Below, in pieces: positions 26,204 to 35,214 of a stretch of DNA of 60,023 bases (within the stretch, counting starts at the first letter, position 1; the number at the start of each line of letters is the position of its first letter). A program made the translations under genes and the position numbers. The notes under the pieces are model-generated. The model was not told the DNA's origin and searched no databases. It worked only from the letters and a program-made list of their open reading frames with translations. Source of the DNA: Streptomonospora mangrovi (GTDB lineage: Bacteria; Actinomycetota; Actinomycetes; Streptosporangiales; Streptosporangiaceae); assembly GCF_027604915.1 (NCBI RefSeq), contig NZ_JAJAQC010000048.1, positions 1 to 60,023 on the forward strand. The letters are read 5' to 3'.

Positions 26204-26895
26204 GCAACGTAGAGCCCTCCGGGCATCCGAAGCAGACCGAGCACGAACCCGCCGCGCCCCGGCCGCGGCGGTTCGTCCCCCTTCTCCTGGTCGTGGCGGC
26301 GGTCGCCCTGGCGGCCGACTTCGCCACCAAGGAGATCGCGCTGGCGAGCTTCGCGCCGGGCGAGTCCATGCCGGTGGTCGGCGACCTCCTGCGGTTCACG
26401 CTGATCTTCAACACCGGGGCCGCGTTCTCCATCGGCTCGGACGTGCCGTGGCTGTTCTTCCTGATCGCCTCGTGCGTGGTGGTCTACATCCTGTTCATGG
26501 CCCGCAAGCTGGGCAGCCTGGGGTGGACCGTGGCGCTCGGGCTGATCCTGGGCGGGGCCACGGGCAACCTGGTCGACCGCGTCATGCGCCCGCCGGCGCC
26601 CTTCCACGGCGCGGTCGTGGACTGGATCGCGGTGCCCAACTTCCCGGTGTTCAACCTCGGCGACTCCTGTATCTGCGTGGGCGGCGCCCTGGCGGTGCTG
26701 CTGGCGTTCCGCGGGATCAACATCGACGGCACCCGGGAGTCCGACCAGGCGCCCGCCAAGGACGGCGCGGACGGCGCCGCCGAGGCGCCCGCCGCTGAGC
26801 CCGGGGCGGCCGCGGCCGAGGACCCCGGCCAGGAGCGCGGCTCCGCCGAGCCCGGCGCCGCCGCGCGGCGCGAGGACGGGGGCGAGCGCCCGTGA
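26200..26895 (+). CDS. lspA: Lipoprotein signal peptidase LspA (signal peptidase II)
   Basis: Membrane aspartyl protease that removes lipoprotein signal peptides. Four hydrophobic segments and the catalytic-Asp motifs GNLVDR and FNLGDS are present; the latter has Gly where Ala is usual. A low-complexity Ala/Glu/Gly tail of about 55 residues follows the core, unusual for the enzyme. The start is unclear: CTG at 26200 overlaps the upstream TGA (CTGA) and has GAGGAG five bases upstream. The first ordinary in-frame starts are GTGs near 26167, inside the previous gene without a ribosome site. The family is secure, the start is not. Confidence 0.9.
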   Translation: MSNVEPSGHPKQTEHEPAAPRPRRFVPLLLVVAAVALAADFATKEIALASFAPGESMPVVGDLLRFTLIFNTGAAFSIGSDVPWLFFLIASCVVVYILFMARKLGSLGWTVALGLILGGATGNLVDRVMRPPAPFHGAVVDWIAVPNFPVFNLGDSCICVGGALAVLLAFRGINIDGTRESDQAPAKDGADGAAEAPAAEPGAAAAEDPGQERGSAEPGAAARREDGGERP

Positions 26896-27836
26896 CCGGC
26901 TCCACCGCCGCCGGCGACCACCGCGCCATGCCGGTGCCCGACGGCCTCGACGGCGACCGCCTGGACGCCGCCATCGCCCGGATGTTCGGGCTGTCGCGCA
27001 CCCGCGCCGCCGAACTCATCGCCGAGGGCAACGTGCTGGTCGACGGCGCCGAGGCCGCCAAGTCCGACCGGCTGGAGGCGGGGTCGTGGCTGGACGTCAC
27101 CCTGCCCCCGCCGCCGGGCCTGCCCGTCGCGCGGCCCGAGCCCGTGCCCGGCATGTCGGTGGTCTACGAGGACGCCGACATCGTGGTGGTCGACAAGCCC
27201 GTGGGCGTGGTGGCCCACCCCACGGTGGGCTGGACCGGCCCGACCGTGCTCCAAGGGCTGCTGGCCTCGGGGGTGTCGCTGAGCACCAGCGGCGCCGCCG
27301 AGCGGCAGGGGATCGTGCACCGCCTCGACGCCAACACCACCGGGCTGATGGTGCTGGCCAAGAGCGAGACCGCCTACAGCGTGCTCAAGCGGGCGTTCAA
27401 GGAGCGCACGGTCGACAAGGTCTACCACGCGCTCGTGCAGGGCCACCCCGACCCGCTGCGCGGAACCGTGGACGCGCCGATCGACCGGCACCCCGCCGGC
27501 GACGGCCGGTTCGCGGTGGTGGCGGGCGGGCGCCCCTCGGTGACCCACTACGACACCGTGGAGGCGTTCCGGTCGGCCAGCCTGCTGGAGATCAAGCTGG
27601 AGACCGGCCGCACCCACCAGATCCGGGTGCACATGGCCGCGCTGCGGCATCCCTGCGTGGGCGACCACCTCTACGGCGCCGACCCCACGCTGGCCACGCG
27701 GCTGGGGGTGCGCCGCCAGTGGCTGCACGCGGTGCGGCTGGGGTTCGAGCACCCCACCGAGGGCCGCTACGTGGAGTTCGAGAGCACCTACCCCGACGAC
27801 CTCGCCGGCGCGCTGGAGCGGCTGCGCGCCGAGTGA
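26892..27836 (+). CDS. RluD-type 23S rRNA pseudouridine synthase
   Basis: 314 aa. An N-terminal S4 RNA-binding domain ([20 protein letters not shown]) precedes the RluA/RluD catalytic domain with [13 protein letters not shown], whose Asp is the catalytic residue, then [11 protein letters not shown] and LYGADP. The likely substrate is helix 69 or another 23S rRNA site; which one cannot be told from sequence. GTG overlaps the lspA stop (GTGA), and the lspA-rluD pairing is common in bacteria. The gene converges with the TPP-enzyme gene 36 bases away, with a G+C-rich imperfect inverted repeat between them. Confidence 0.93.
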   Translation: MTGSTAAGDHRAMPVPDGLDGDRLDAAIARMFGLSRTRAAELIAEGNVLVDGAEAAKSDRLEAGSWLDVTLPPPPGLPVARPEPVPGMSVVYEDADIVVVDKPVGVVAHPTVGWTGPTVLQGLLASGVSLSTSGAAERQGIVHRLDANTTGLMVLAKSETAYSVLKRAFKERTVDKVYHALVQGHPDPLRGTVDAPIDRHPAGDGRFAVVAGGRPSVTHYDTVEAFRSASLLEIKLETGRTHQIRVHMAALRHPCVGDHLYGADPTLATRLGVRRQWLHAVRLGFEHPTEGRYVEFESTYPDDLAGALERLRAE

Positions 27837-27872
27837 GGCCGCCGCGCCGCCCGCGCGGCGCCGCCGGCGGGC

Positions 27873-29606
27873 TCACGGTCTGCCGAGCAGGTCGGTCAGC
27901 GACGCCTCGGGACTGATGAGGTCGGGGTCGGTGCGGACGTCGATGAGGGTGGGGACCTCGGCGGCCACCGCCTCGGCGAGGGCGTCGGCGAGTTCGCCGG
28001 GGGTGGCGGCGGTCAGCCCGGCGGCGCCCAGCCCCCGCGCGTAGGAGGCGAGGTCCAGCGGCCCGCCGATGTCGACGGCGGCGGTGCGGCCGAGTTCGCG
28101 CGCCTGGTGCATGGCGATGGTGCCGTAGAGGCCGTTCTGGAACACCACGACGGTCAGCGCCAGGCCCAGCCGCGCGGCGGTCTCCAGTTCCTGGCCGGTC
28201 ATCAGCACGCCGCCGTCGCCGGCCACCGCCACCACCGTGCGGTGCGGCGCCGCCAGCTTGGCCGCCACCGCCGCGGGCACCGCGTAGCCCATGGCGCCGC
28301 TGGTGGGCGCCAGTTGGGTGCGCGGGTGGCGGTACCACCAGCCCCGGTGCAGGAACGCCGCGAAGTTGCCGGCGTCGTTGGTGACCACCGTGTCCTCGGG
28401 CAGGGCGGCGCGCATGGCCTCGACCACCGCCCAGGGGTGCAGGCCCGGGCCGGGGTGCGCGGCGGCCCCGGGCGGCGGGGTGGAGGCGCGCACCCAGGAG
28501 TCGTGGGCGGCGGAGTAGTCGCGGTCGGACGGCACGGCGGGGACCTCGACCAGGGCCGCCAGCGCCCGGCGGGCGTCGGCCACCGCGCCCAGCCACACCC
28601 CGGTGGCCGCGCCGATCTGGTCGGGGTCGATGTCGATCTGGGCGACGGTGGAGGCGGCGCCGGGTCCGGGCGTCGGCAGCCGGTAGGACTGGCTGGTGAT
28701 CTCGCTCAGGCGCGAGCCCACCACCAGCACGGCGTCGGCGGACTCCAGCGCGGCCAGCACCGGCGCCGGGCAGCCCAGCCCGAGGTGGCCCAGGTAGAGC
28801 GGATGGTGGTTGGGGAACACGTCCTGGCGGCGCCAGGAGGTGTAGACGCCGGTGTTGAAGCGTTCGGCGACCGCGACGAGTTCGTCGCGGGCCGCGCGGG
28901 CGCCGCCGCCCGCGATGATGACCGGGCGTTCGGAGTCGACCAGCCAGGCGGCCAGGCGGTCGCGTTCGTCCTCGCCCAGGGGCGGTGCGGGCGGCGCCGC
29001 GCCGGGCAGGGCGCCCGGCGGCGGCACGCGTTCGCCGAAGAGGTCGCCGGGCACCACCACCGCCACCGGGCCGGGGCGCCCGGTGGCGGCGGTGCGCAGG
29101 GCCTGCGCGGTGGTCTCGGCCAGGCGGTCGGCGCGGGTGACGGTGGTGGTCCACTTGGTGATGGGGGTGTAGAAGGCGGCGAGGTCGACCTCCTGGAACG
29201 CCTCGCGGCCGAGGTGGTCGGTGGTGACCTGGCCCAGGAACACCACCATGGGGGTGGAGTCCTGGCGGGCGGTGTGCACGCCCACGGCGAGGTTGCCCGC
29301 GCCGGGGCCGCGCGTGGCGGCGGCCACCGCCGGCACGCCGGTGAGCTTGGCCTCGGCCTCGGCCATGAACCCGGCGCCGCCCTCGTGCCGGGTGGAGACG
29401 AGCCGGATGTCGGGGTGGCGCTCCACGGCGTCGGCGAACTCCAGGAAGCTCTCGCCGGGCACGGTGTAGCAGCGGCGGACACCGGCGGCGGCGAGCACGG
29501 CCACCGCCTCCTCGGCGGCGGTGCGCCATTCCCCGGCCGCCGACCGCGGCCGCGGCGCGGCGGCGGGGGAGGCGGCCGGGGGAGCGTGGGGTCCGGTGTG
29601 GGTCAT
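27873..29606 (-). CDS. Thiamine-diphosphate enzyme, acetolactate-synthase-like
   Basis: 577 aa with the three-domain plan of the acetolactate synthase/pyruvate oxidase family. The catalytic Glu of the PYR domain is in VPGESFLEF, a central FAD/nucleotide-type domain follows (VIIAGGGARAARDEL), and the PP domain has the ThDP motif GDGGVLMTG...QNGLYG. Substrate is not determined. Biosynthetic IlvB has more conserved N-terminal motifs and an ilvN partner, and none is adjacent here. It lies 91 bases downstream of azlD on the same strand. Pairing with an exporter for branched-chain amino acids hints at related chemistry. Confidence 0.85.
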   Translation of the reverse strand: MTHTGPHAPPAASPAAAPRPRSAAGEWRTAAEEAVAVLAAAGVRRCYTVPGESFLEFADAVERHPDIRLVSTRHEGGAGFMAEAEAKLTGVPAVAAATRGPGAGNLAVGVHTARQDSTPMVVFLGQVTTDHLGREAFQEVDLAAFYTPITKWTTTVTRADRLAETTAQALRTAATGRPGPVAVVVPGDLFGERVPPPGALPGAAPPAPPLGEDERDRLAAWLVDSERPVIIAGGGARAARDELVAVAERFNTGVYTSWRRQDVFPNHHPLYLGHLGLGCPAPVLAALESADAVLVVGSRLSEITSQSYRLPTPGPGAASTVAQIDIDPDQIGAATGVWLGAVADARRALAALVEVPAVPSDRDYSAAHDSWVRASTPPPGAAAHPGPGLHPWAVVEAMRAALPEDTVVTNDAGNFAAFLHRGWWYRHPRTQLAPTSGAMGYAVPAAVAAKLAAPHRTVVAVAGDGGVLMTGQELETAARLGLALTVVVFQNGLYGTIAMHQARELGRTAAVDIGGPLDLASYARGLGAAGLTAATPGELADALAEAVAAEVPTLIDVRTDPDLISPEASLTDLLGRP

Positions 29607-29697
29607 GGGGCTGCCTTCCGTGCTCGGCCGGCGGGGGTCACCCTGACCTTCTGCCCGCCCGCGGCGGGATCGTCACCTCATCCGGCTTTCGCCCGGC

Positions 29698-30012
29698 TTA
29701 CAGTCCGAGCAGCCGCAGCCCGGCGGCCGCGCCGGCCGCCGCCAGCAGCACCACCAGGAACGGGGCGCGCAGCAGCAGGGCGACGGCCGCGGCGCCCATG
29801 CCGCCCAGCCGCGCGGGGTCCAGCGTCAGCTCCTGGCCGCCGTCGGTGGCCGTCTGGACGGCGATGAGCGCCGCCAGCAGCGCCACCGGGACCGCCATGG
29901 CGAAGCGCCGCACGGCGGGGTGGTCCAGCAGCCGCCGCGGCGCCGAGAGCCCGGCGAGCTTGAGCAGGTAGCAGCCCACGCAGGTGCCGATGATGACCGA
30001 CCACAGGATCAC
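29698..30012 (-). CDS. azlD: AzlD-family branched-chain amino acid transporter subunit
   Basis: Small membrane protein of 104 aa with about four hydrophobic segments, beginning MILWSVIIGTCVGCYLLKL and containing LLDHPAVRRFAMAVPVALLAA, typical of AzlD/YgaH. It forms an exporter with AzlC for branched-chain amino acids or analogues. Its GTG overlaps the azlC stop by four bases (GTGA), supporting 1:1 coupling. Specificity is inferred from the family. Confidence 0.9.
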   Translation of the reverse strand: MILWSVIIGTCVGCYLLKLAGLSAPRRLLDHPAVRRFAMAVPVALLAALIAVQTATDGGQELTLDPARLGGMGAAAVALLLRAPFLVVLLAAAGAAAGLRLLGL

Positions 30013-30743
30013 GGCCGGGCCTCCTGTCCGGACGGGCCGCCGTCACCGGCGGCGGGTGAGGCGGGCGGGGCGGGGGCGGGTCCGCCGGGGACGACCAGGG
30101 CGGCCGCCGCGGCCAGCAGGATCGGCACGCCCGCCGGCAGGAACGGCACCGCGGCCAGCGCGATCACGGCGGCCAGCAGCGCCACGCCCACCTCGCGGCG
30201 GCCCTCCCGCAGGCGCGGGGCCAGCAGCGCGAGGAAGACCGCCGCGCCCATGGCGTCCAGGCCGAAGGCGTCGGTGTCGCCGATGCTCTCGGTGGCCAGC
30301 GCGCCGATCAGCGTGGTGAGGTTCCAGGTGAGGTAGATCGCGGCGAACACGGTCACGAACGACGCCCGCGCGTCCGCGGGGGTGCGCTGGGCGATCGCCC
30401 CGGCGAAGGTCTCGTCGATCACGCCGTGGGCGGCGAGCAGCCGGCGCGGGCCGCGCCAGGGCAGCAGGTCGGCCAGGCGCAGGCCGTAGAGGGTGTTGCG
30501 GGCGCCCAGCAGCAGCGCGCCCGCCGCGCCGGCCGCCAGGCTGCCGCCGCCGGCGATCACGCCGACCAGCGCGAACTGCGACGCGCCGGTGAAGGCGAGC
30601 AGGCTCAGGACGCACGCCTGGGCCACCGACAGGCCGGCGGTGACGGCCGCCGCGCCGAAGGCCAGCCCGGACAGCCCCACCGCGATGCCCATTCCCAGCC
30701 CGTCGCGGACCGGTGGTGAGAGGAGAGTGGTCGAGGTGTTCAC
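30009..30743 (-). CDS. azlC: AzlC-family branched-chain amino acid exporter subunit
   Basis: Membrane protein of about 244 aa with the AzlC/YgaZ pattern: AVTAGLSVAQACVLSLLAFTGASQF, then LLGARNTLYGLRLADLLPW and HGVIDETFA. The GTG at 30743 is preferred because a TAGCGT -10-like hexamer lies eight bases upstream; the GTG at 30773 would put that hexamer inside the gene. A Pro/Ala/Gly-rich tail ends the protein. It is flanked by an AraC-type regulator upstream and azlD downstream. Confidence 0.9.
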   Translation of the reverse strand: MNTSTTLLSPPVRDGLGMGIAVGLSGLAFGAAAVTAGLSVAQACVLSLLAFTGASQFALVGVIAGGGSLAAGAAGALLLGARNTLYGLRLADLLPWRGPRRLLAAHGVIDETFAGAIAQRTPADARASFVTVFAAIYLTWNLTTLIGALATESIGDTDAFGLDAMGAAVFLALLAPRLREGRREVGVALLAAVIALAAVPFLPAGVPILLAAAAALVVPGGPAPAPPASPAAGDGGPSGQEARP

Positions 30744-30751
30744 GTCCGGCG

Positions 30752-30757
30752 ACGCTA
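30752..30757 (-). promoter_or_regulatory. Predicted -10 (TAGCGT) for azlC
   Basis: TAGCGT on the minus strand, eight bases before the GTG at 30743. It suggests azlCD and the TPP-enzyme gene have their own promoter after the regulator gene. No -35 is convincing. Confidence 0.35.
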
Positions 30758-30842
30758 ACGGCGTCGCGGGCACCGCGTCTTGAACGTTTTTGCGCCCCCG
30801 CCGCGCCCGCCGCTCCTGGGGGCGCCCGGCGGCGGGGGCCGC

Positions 30843-31682
30843 TCAGTCGGGGCGCGGCCGGTCGAGCACGCCCCGCTGGAACGCGCCGGGCGGCACGCCC
30901 GTGCTGCGCTTGAAGTGGCGGGTCAGGTGCGACTGGTCGGCGAAGCCCAGCACGGCGGCGACCTCGCCGGGCGACACGCCCCGCGCCAGCAGGCGCCGGG
31001 CGCGCTGGACGCGGACGTTGTTGACGTAGGCGTGCGGCGGCAGGCCGTGGGCCGCGCGGAAGGCCCGCAGCAGCGCGAACGGCGAGGAGCCCACGGCGGC
31101 GGCCAGCTCCTCCAGGCTCGGGGGGTCGGCCAGCCGGGCGCGCAGCAGTTCGCCGGCCTCGGCGACGGCGCGCTGGGGGCCGGGCGGACCGGGCGCGGCC
31201 GGGCGGGCGCGGGTGTGCCGGGCCAGCAGGCGGTGCAGCGCCTGGCGGGTGAGCGTGGAGGCGCTGAGGCGGTCGCCCCGCTCGGTGGCGCGGTGCGCGG
31301 CGCGCACCAGGGCGGCCGAGGCGGGGTCGTCGATCACGTCGTCGCCGAAGCGCGGCACCCCGGCCATGCCCAGGTCGCGGGCCGCCGCCGCGACCACGTC
31401 GATCTCGGGGTAGAGCACCCGGTAGCGCCAGCCCTCGGGGACCCCGGCGTGGCCGGTGTGGACCTCGTGCGGCTCCACGACCGCCAGGCTCCCGGCGGGC
31501 GCGGTGCGCAGCGCGCCCCGGTAGCTGAACACCTCGACCCCCGACTCGATCAGGGCGAAGGTGTAGGTGTCGTGCGTGTGCCGGTTGAAGGTGTGCCGCA
31601 CGTAGCGGGCCTTGAGGAGTTCCACCCCCGGCAGGCCGGGATGGCGCCAGAACCGCGCGCGTTCGCCGGACTCGTCGGTCAT
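30843..31682 (-). CDS. AraC-family transcriptional regulator
   Basis: 279 aa. An N-terminal cupin-like AraC ligand-binding domain carries the HTHDTYTFALIESG motif near residue 35. The C-terminal double helix-turn-helix covers about 175-270 (SLEELAAAVGSSPFALLRAF and VAAVLGFADQSHLTRHFKRSTG). It lies directly upstream of azlCD on the same strand, an arrangement often seen for regulators of these exporters, so control of azlCD by an amino acid or analogue is likely. The ATG is six bases after TAAGCT. Confidence 0.92.
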   Translation of the reverse strand: MTDESGERARFWRHPGLPGVELLKARYVRHTFNRHTHDTYTFALIESGVEVFSYRGALRTAPAGSLAVVEPHEVHTGHAGVPEGWRYRVLYPEIDVVAAAARDLGMAGVPRFGDDVIDDPASAALVRAAHRATERGDRLSASTLTRQALHRLLARHTRARPAAPGPPGPQRAVAEAGELLRARLADPPSLEELAAAVGSSPFALLRAFRAAHGLPPHAYVNNVRVQRARRLLARGVSPGEVAAVLGFADQSHLTRHFKRSTGVPPGAFQRGVLDRPRPD

Positions 31683-31688
31683 TCCGCC

Positions 31689-31694
31689 AGCTTA
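31689..31694 (-). promoter_or_regulatory. Predicted -10 (TAAGCT) of the leaderless AraC-type regulator
   Basis: TAAGCT, six bases, then the ATG at 31682 on the minus strand. GGCGG within the six bases is too close to act as a ribosome site. The divergent gene at 31953 has the same arrangement. Confidence 0.5.
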
Positions 31695-31800
31695 GGCGGT
31701 TGGTCCGCATTCACGGCGATTGCCCGCCCCCTCACCCGGGGGTTGGCGGGGGAGCGGCGACCGGTTCGGGGTGCGCCGCGGACCGGGGTGCGCCGGAAGT

Positions 31801-31829
31801 GTCCCTTTTGTAAATCTATGACGTAAAGG
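31801..31829. other. A+T-rich island in the divergent AraC/GNAT intergenic region
   Basis: The 270-base divergent spacer is otherwise extremely G+C-rich. This 29-base stretch contains GTAAA twice (31810 and 31823, 13 bases apart) and CCTTT/AAAGG at its ends. It lies about 120 bases upstream of the regulator start. An operator for the AraC-type protein is possible; nothing more can be said. Confidence 0.3.
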
Positions 31830-31940
31830 CGGCGGCTGCGGGTCTCCAGCCCCTGAAGCGCCGCCAACCTCCCGTGGCCGCCGCCGAGAGGCGCGCCGAC
31901 CCCCCGGCCCGGCCGCGCGCCGCCGGTGTCGTCGCTGCTC

Positions 31941-31946
31941 TAGACT
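31941..31946 (+). promoter_or_regulatory. Predicted -10 (TAGACT) of the leaderless GNAT gene
   Basis: TAGACT is followed by exactly six bases and the GTG at 31953. No Shine-Dalgarno sequence is present. Confidence 0.55.
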
Positions 31947-31952
31947 GCGCGG

Positions 31953-32378
31953 GTGCTGAGTATCGACCTCGCGGTGAGCGCCCAGGACCGGGCGGCCGTG
32001 TTCGCCATCCGGGGCGCCGTCTTCATCGCCGAGCAGCGGGTGCCGATCGAGGAGGAGTGGGACTCCCACGACCTCGACGCCGACCACCTCCTCGCCCGGA
32101 TCGACGGCGTGCCGGCCGGAACCGTGCGGCTGGTGGCGGCCGGGCGGCGCGGGGTGCTGGGCCGCCTGGCGGTGCTGCCGGGCGCGCGCGGCTCGGGCGC
32201 CGGCGCGGCCCTGGTGCGCGCGGTCGAGGAGCAGGCGCGCAAGCGCGGTGTGGCCGAGATCGAACTGCACGCCCAGACCCACGCGCTGGGCTTCTACGAG
32301 CGCCTGGGCTACACCGCCCACGGCGAGGAGTTCCTCGACGCCGGAATCCCGCACCTGCACATGAGCAAGGACCTGTAG
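31953..32378 (+). CDS. GNAT-family N-acetyltransferase (ElaA-like)
   Basis: 141 aa acetyl-CoA-dependent acetyltransferase of unknown substrate. It starts with a receptor-binding beta hairpin (VFAIRGAVFIAEQRVP). The acetyl-CoA pyrophosphate loop is LPGARGSGAGAAL near residue 75, and ALGFYERLGY marks the last conserved motif. The overall pattern resembles the small ElaA-like subgroup. The gene is divergent from the AraC-type regulator and monocistronic by spacing. Confidence 0.88.
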   Translation: MLSIDLAVSAQDRAAVFAIRGAVFIAEQRVPIEEEWDSHDLDADHLLARIDGVPAGTVRLVAAGRRGVLGRLAVLPGARGSGAGAALVRAVEEQARKRGVAEIELHAQTHALGFYERLGYTAHGEEFLDAGIPHLHMSKDL

Positions 32379-32475
32379 CGGCGGCGCGGCGGGGGTCGCC
32401 GCGCCCGCCTCGGGGGCGTTTGTGATGGTTGTCGCGCCGCCGGGGGCGGGTCCGCGGTCGATTCCCAAAGCTACC

Positions 32476-32492
32476 AGCCGGTAATATCGGCT
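32476..32492. repeat. Inverted repeat AGCCG-N7-CGGCT upstream of the thioesterase gene
   Basis: AGCCG (32476-32480) and CGGCT (32488-32492) flank GTAATAT, which contains a TAATAT -10-like hexamer. Overlap of a short palindrome with a putative -10 suggests an operator. It sits about 80 bases before the ATG at 32570. Confidence 0.4.
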
Positions 32493-32569
32493 TCGGCGGC
32501 GCCGCGCGGCCTGCACCCGCGCGCCCGCCGTTCCCGCTCTCCCCGACGCGCAGCACAGCGAAGGACGCC

Positions 32570-33244
32570 ATGACGGTCGACGCCCAGCCGGACACCGCGA
32601 TCCCCGACCCCCGCGACTTCGGCCTCGCCGTGGTCGCCGAGGAGGACCTCTCCGACGAGGCGCTCGCCCTGGTCCAGGAGGTCCGCGCGCTGGTCGACAC
32701 CGTCGCCCACACCCGCGCCGGCGCGGAGGACCTGGCCGCCGCCCGCGCGGCCGTCGCCGAGGCCCGCGCCCGCCTCGACGGCCCCCGCCACGACATCGGC
32801 ACCATGGTCCGCCACTCCTTCCCCGACGGGCGCGTGGAGTGGGGCACTCTCACCAACGCCGTCGCCGGCCCCACCAACCCGCTGGCCATGCCGCTGCGCC
32901 TGGAGCGCGCCGAAGACGGCGACCTGGCCGGCACCACCGTGCTCAACGGCGTCTACCAGGGTCCCCCCGGGCTGGTGCACGGCGGCTGGCTGGCCGCCGT
33001 CCTCGATCAGGCGCTGGGATCGGCCGCCAATGCCGCCGGCATGCCGGGCCTGACCGCCAACCTCGACGTGAACTACCGCCGGCCGACCCCGCTCAACACC
33101 CCGGTGGAGGTCCGCGCCCGCGTCACCGGCACCGAGCGGCGCAAGGTGTTCGTCGCCGCCGAGATCCGCCACAACGGCGAGGTCACCGCCGAGGGCACCG
33201 CCATCATGGTCCGCATCGGCCTGCCCGGCGACAGCGGCTCCTGA
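32570..33244 (+). CDS. PaaI-like hotdog thioesterase
   Basis: 224 aa. The C-terminal 120 residues form a 4HBT/hotdog domain with YQGPPGLVHGGWLAAVLDQ, the HGG motif typical of PaaI-type acyl-CoA thioesterases, and NLDVNYRRPTPLNTPVEVRA. The N-terminal 90 residues are helical and charged and may be a dimerisation extension. Substrate unknown. The ATG at 32570 has GAAGGA a few bases upstream; the longer in-frame extension from 32429 lacks coding character. Confidence 0.85.
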   Translation: MTVDAQPDTAIPDPRDFGLAVVAEEDLSDEALALVQEVRALVDTVAHTRAGAEDLAAARAAVAEARARLDGPRHDIGTMVRHSFPDGRVEWGTLTNAVAGPTNPLAMPLRLERAEDGDLAGTTVLNGVYQGPPGLVHGGWLAAVLDQALGSAANAAGMPGLTANLDVNYRRPTPLNTPVEVRARVTGTERRKVFVAAEIRHNGEVTAEGTAIMVRIGLPGDSGS

Positions 33245-33339
33245 GCGCGCCGCCCGCGCGCCCGCCCGCTCCCGCTGCGGAGGCGCGCGGTGTCCGATTC
33301 GATCAAGACGGCCGCGCCGCCGCGCGCCACTCTGGCCCC

Positions 33340-34266
33340 ATGAGCACCACGATCGACATCGCGGCGGCCACCGCCTTCATGGCCGCGCACGCGCGCGTGC
33401 TGGACCGCCGCCGCCTCGCCCTGCTGCTGGGCCGCGGGGACGCCGCCGGCGTCCTCGCCGCCCTTGAGGCCTACCGCAACCCCGACGGCGGCTACGGCTG
33501 GGCGCTCGAACCCGACCTGCGGTCCGAGCGCAGCCAGCCGGTGGCCGCCCTGCACGCGTTCGAGGTCTTCGAGGAGTGCGCCGTGCCCGCCGCGCGGGCC
33601 CGCGAGTTGTGCGACTGGCTGGAGGAGGCCACCCTGCCCGACGGCGGCCTGCCCTTCGCGCTGCCCCTGGGCGGCCCCGCCACCGGGACCGCCTGGTTCT
33701 GGGCCGAGGCCGACCCGACCGCCTCATCCCTGCACATGACCGCCGAACTCGCCGGCGCCGCCCACCGGGTCGCCCGGCACGACCCCGGGGTGCGCGACCA
33801 CCCGTGGGTGGCCCGCGCCACCGAGTACTGCCGCCGGCGGATCGCCGAACTGGAGAGCGCGCCGCCGGCCATCGAGTTCCGGTTCGTGCTCGACCTGCTG
33901 GACACCCTGCATGAAACCCACCCCTGGGCGCCGGCGGAACTGGAGCGGATGGCGGCGTTCCTGCCGCGCGGCGGCGACGGCTCCATGGCCGTGGCGGACG
34001 GCGCGCCGGGGGAGGCCATGCGCCCGCTGGACGTGGCACCGCGCCCCGGCCGCCCGCTGCGCGCCTTCATCGACCCCGAGGTCGTGGCCGCCGACCTCGA
34101 CCGCCTGGCGGCGGGCCAGGACGCCGACGGCGGCTGGCGGGTCGACTGGGCGGCGCGCTCGCCGGCGGGCGCCCTGGAGTGGCGGGGGCACGCCACTGTG
34201 CGCGCGGTGGCGCTGCTGGCCGCCCACGGCCGGCTGCCCGCCCGCGAATCGGCACACACGGGGTGA
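33340..34266 (+). CDS. Prenyltransferase/squalene-cyclase-like alpha-toroid protein, function unknown
   Basis: 308 aa. Three internal repeats resemble the QW or alpha/alpha-toroid repeats of prenyltransferases and terpene cyclases: NPDGGYGWAL near residue 47, LPDGGLPFAL near 97 and DADGGWRVDW near 265. No cyclase DXDD catalytic motif is visible, so enzymatic activity is doubtful. The ATG follows CACTCT by six bases, a weak version of the leaderless pattern seen elsewhere. It is on the same strand as the carbonic anhydrase gene. Confidence 0.7.
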   Translation: MSTTIDIAAATAFMAAHARVLDRRRLALLLGRGDAAGVLAALEAYRNPDGGYGWALEPDLRSERSQPVAALHAFEVFEECAVPAARARELCDWLEEATLPDGGLPFALPLGGPATGTAWFWAEADPTASSLHMTAELAGAAHRVARHDPGVRDHPWVARATEYCRRRIAELESAPPAIEFRFVLDLLDTLHETHPWAPAELERMAAFLPRGGDGSMAVADGAPGEAMRPLDVAPRPGRPLRAFIDPEVVAADLDRLAAGQDADGGWRVDWAARSPAGALEWRGHATVRAVALLAAHGRLPARESAHTG

Positions 34267-34402
34267 AATCGGCCGTGTGCGCCGCGTCATATCGGGGCAT
34301 AACGCGGTGGGACCATCCGGCCCCGCCCGTGCCGCGCAGCGGCGCCGGGTCGGCAGGTGCGTCCCGTACCGGCCGACCCCGCCACCCGCAACAGGAGGCA
34401 CC

Positions 34403-35143
34403 GTGTCCGAGCCCACCGCGCCCGGGGCGGCCGCCCCGGCAGACCGGCGCGCCTCCGCGCCCGCCCCGCACCGCCCCTGGGGGCTGGAGCAGAGCCCGGT
34501 CAACGTGCGCACCGACCGGCTCGTGCCCGCTGAACCGCTCGACCTGCGGTTCGACTACCGCGCCGAGGAGGTGGAGTTCCGCTACGAGCGCTACCCCACC
34601 GACCGGCCGCCCGGCCTGGAGTACCGCCCGCTGGAGGAGAACGTGGCCGGCACGGTCGCCGGCGAGCGCAGCCGGCTGCGCTGCCAGGGCCGCGAGTACG
34701 TCCTCACCGAGATCCACTGGCACACGCCCTCCGAGCACCTGGTCGACGGCCGGTCCTACTGGTTGGAGCAGCACCTCAAGCACCACGCCGCCGACGGCCA
34801 CGGCGCGGCGCTGGTGGTGGCGGTGTTCTGGGCGGCGGGTCCGGCCAACCCCGACCTCGGCCGCGTCGTCGCGGCCCTGCCGCGCGGGCGCGACGGCACC
34901 GCCGTCACCCGCCTGGCCGGTGTGCGGCTCGACCGCCTGGTGCCCGAGGCCACCGAGTCCTACGGCTACGCCGGCTCGCTGACCACCGGCGCCTACACCG
35001 AGGGCGTGCGCTGGGTGCTGCTGAGCACCCCGATGACCGCCGCGCCCGACACCCTCGCCGAGTTCGAGGAGCTGTTCCCCGCCGGCAACGCCCGCCGGGT
35101 CCAGCGGCTGCACGGCCGCCGGATCACGCTGTCGCCGCACTGA
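34403..35143 (+). CDS. Alpha-class carbonic anhydrase
   Basis: 246 aa zinc enzyme hydrating CO2. Alpha-class landmarks: QSPVNV near residue 33, EIHWHTPSEHLVDG carrying the first two zinc His residues, and EQHLKHHA with the third. No signal peptide is evident: the N-terminus is Ala/Pro-rich and hydrophilic. Most bacterial alpha enzymes are exported, so a cytoplasmic location here would be unusual. AGGAGG (34393-34398) precedes the GTG by four bases. It converges with a small minus-strand gene across a strong hairpin. Confidence 0.88.
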   Translation: MSEPTAPGAAAPADRRASAPAPHRPWGLEQSPVNVRTDRLVPAEPLDLRFDYRAEEVEFRYERYPTDRPPGLEYRPLEENVAGTVAGERSRLRCQGREYVLTEIHWHTPSEHLVDGRSYWLEQHLKHHAADGHGAALVVAVFWAAGPANPDLGRVVAALPRGRDGTAVTRLAGVRLDRLVPEATESYGYAGSLTTGAYTEGVRWVLLSTPMTAAPDTLAEFEELFPAGNARRVQRLHGRRITLSPH

Positions 35144-35214
35144 CCCGCGCGGGCGGCGCGGCGGGCGCGGGCGGGGGAGCCGGGCGCCGGCCCCACACAC
35201 GGGCCGCAAACACG

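Noticed and set aside
31801-31829. A+T-rich island as an integration (att) site
   Set aside because: No tRNA, integrase or second copy in the window.
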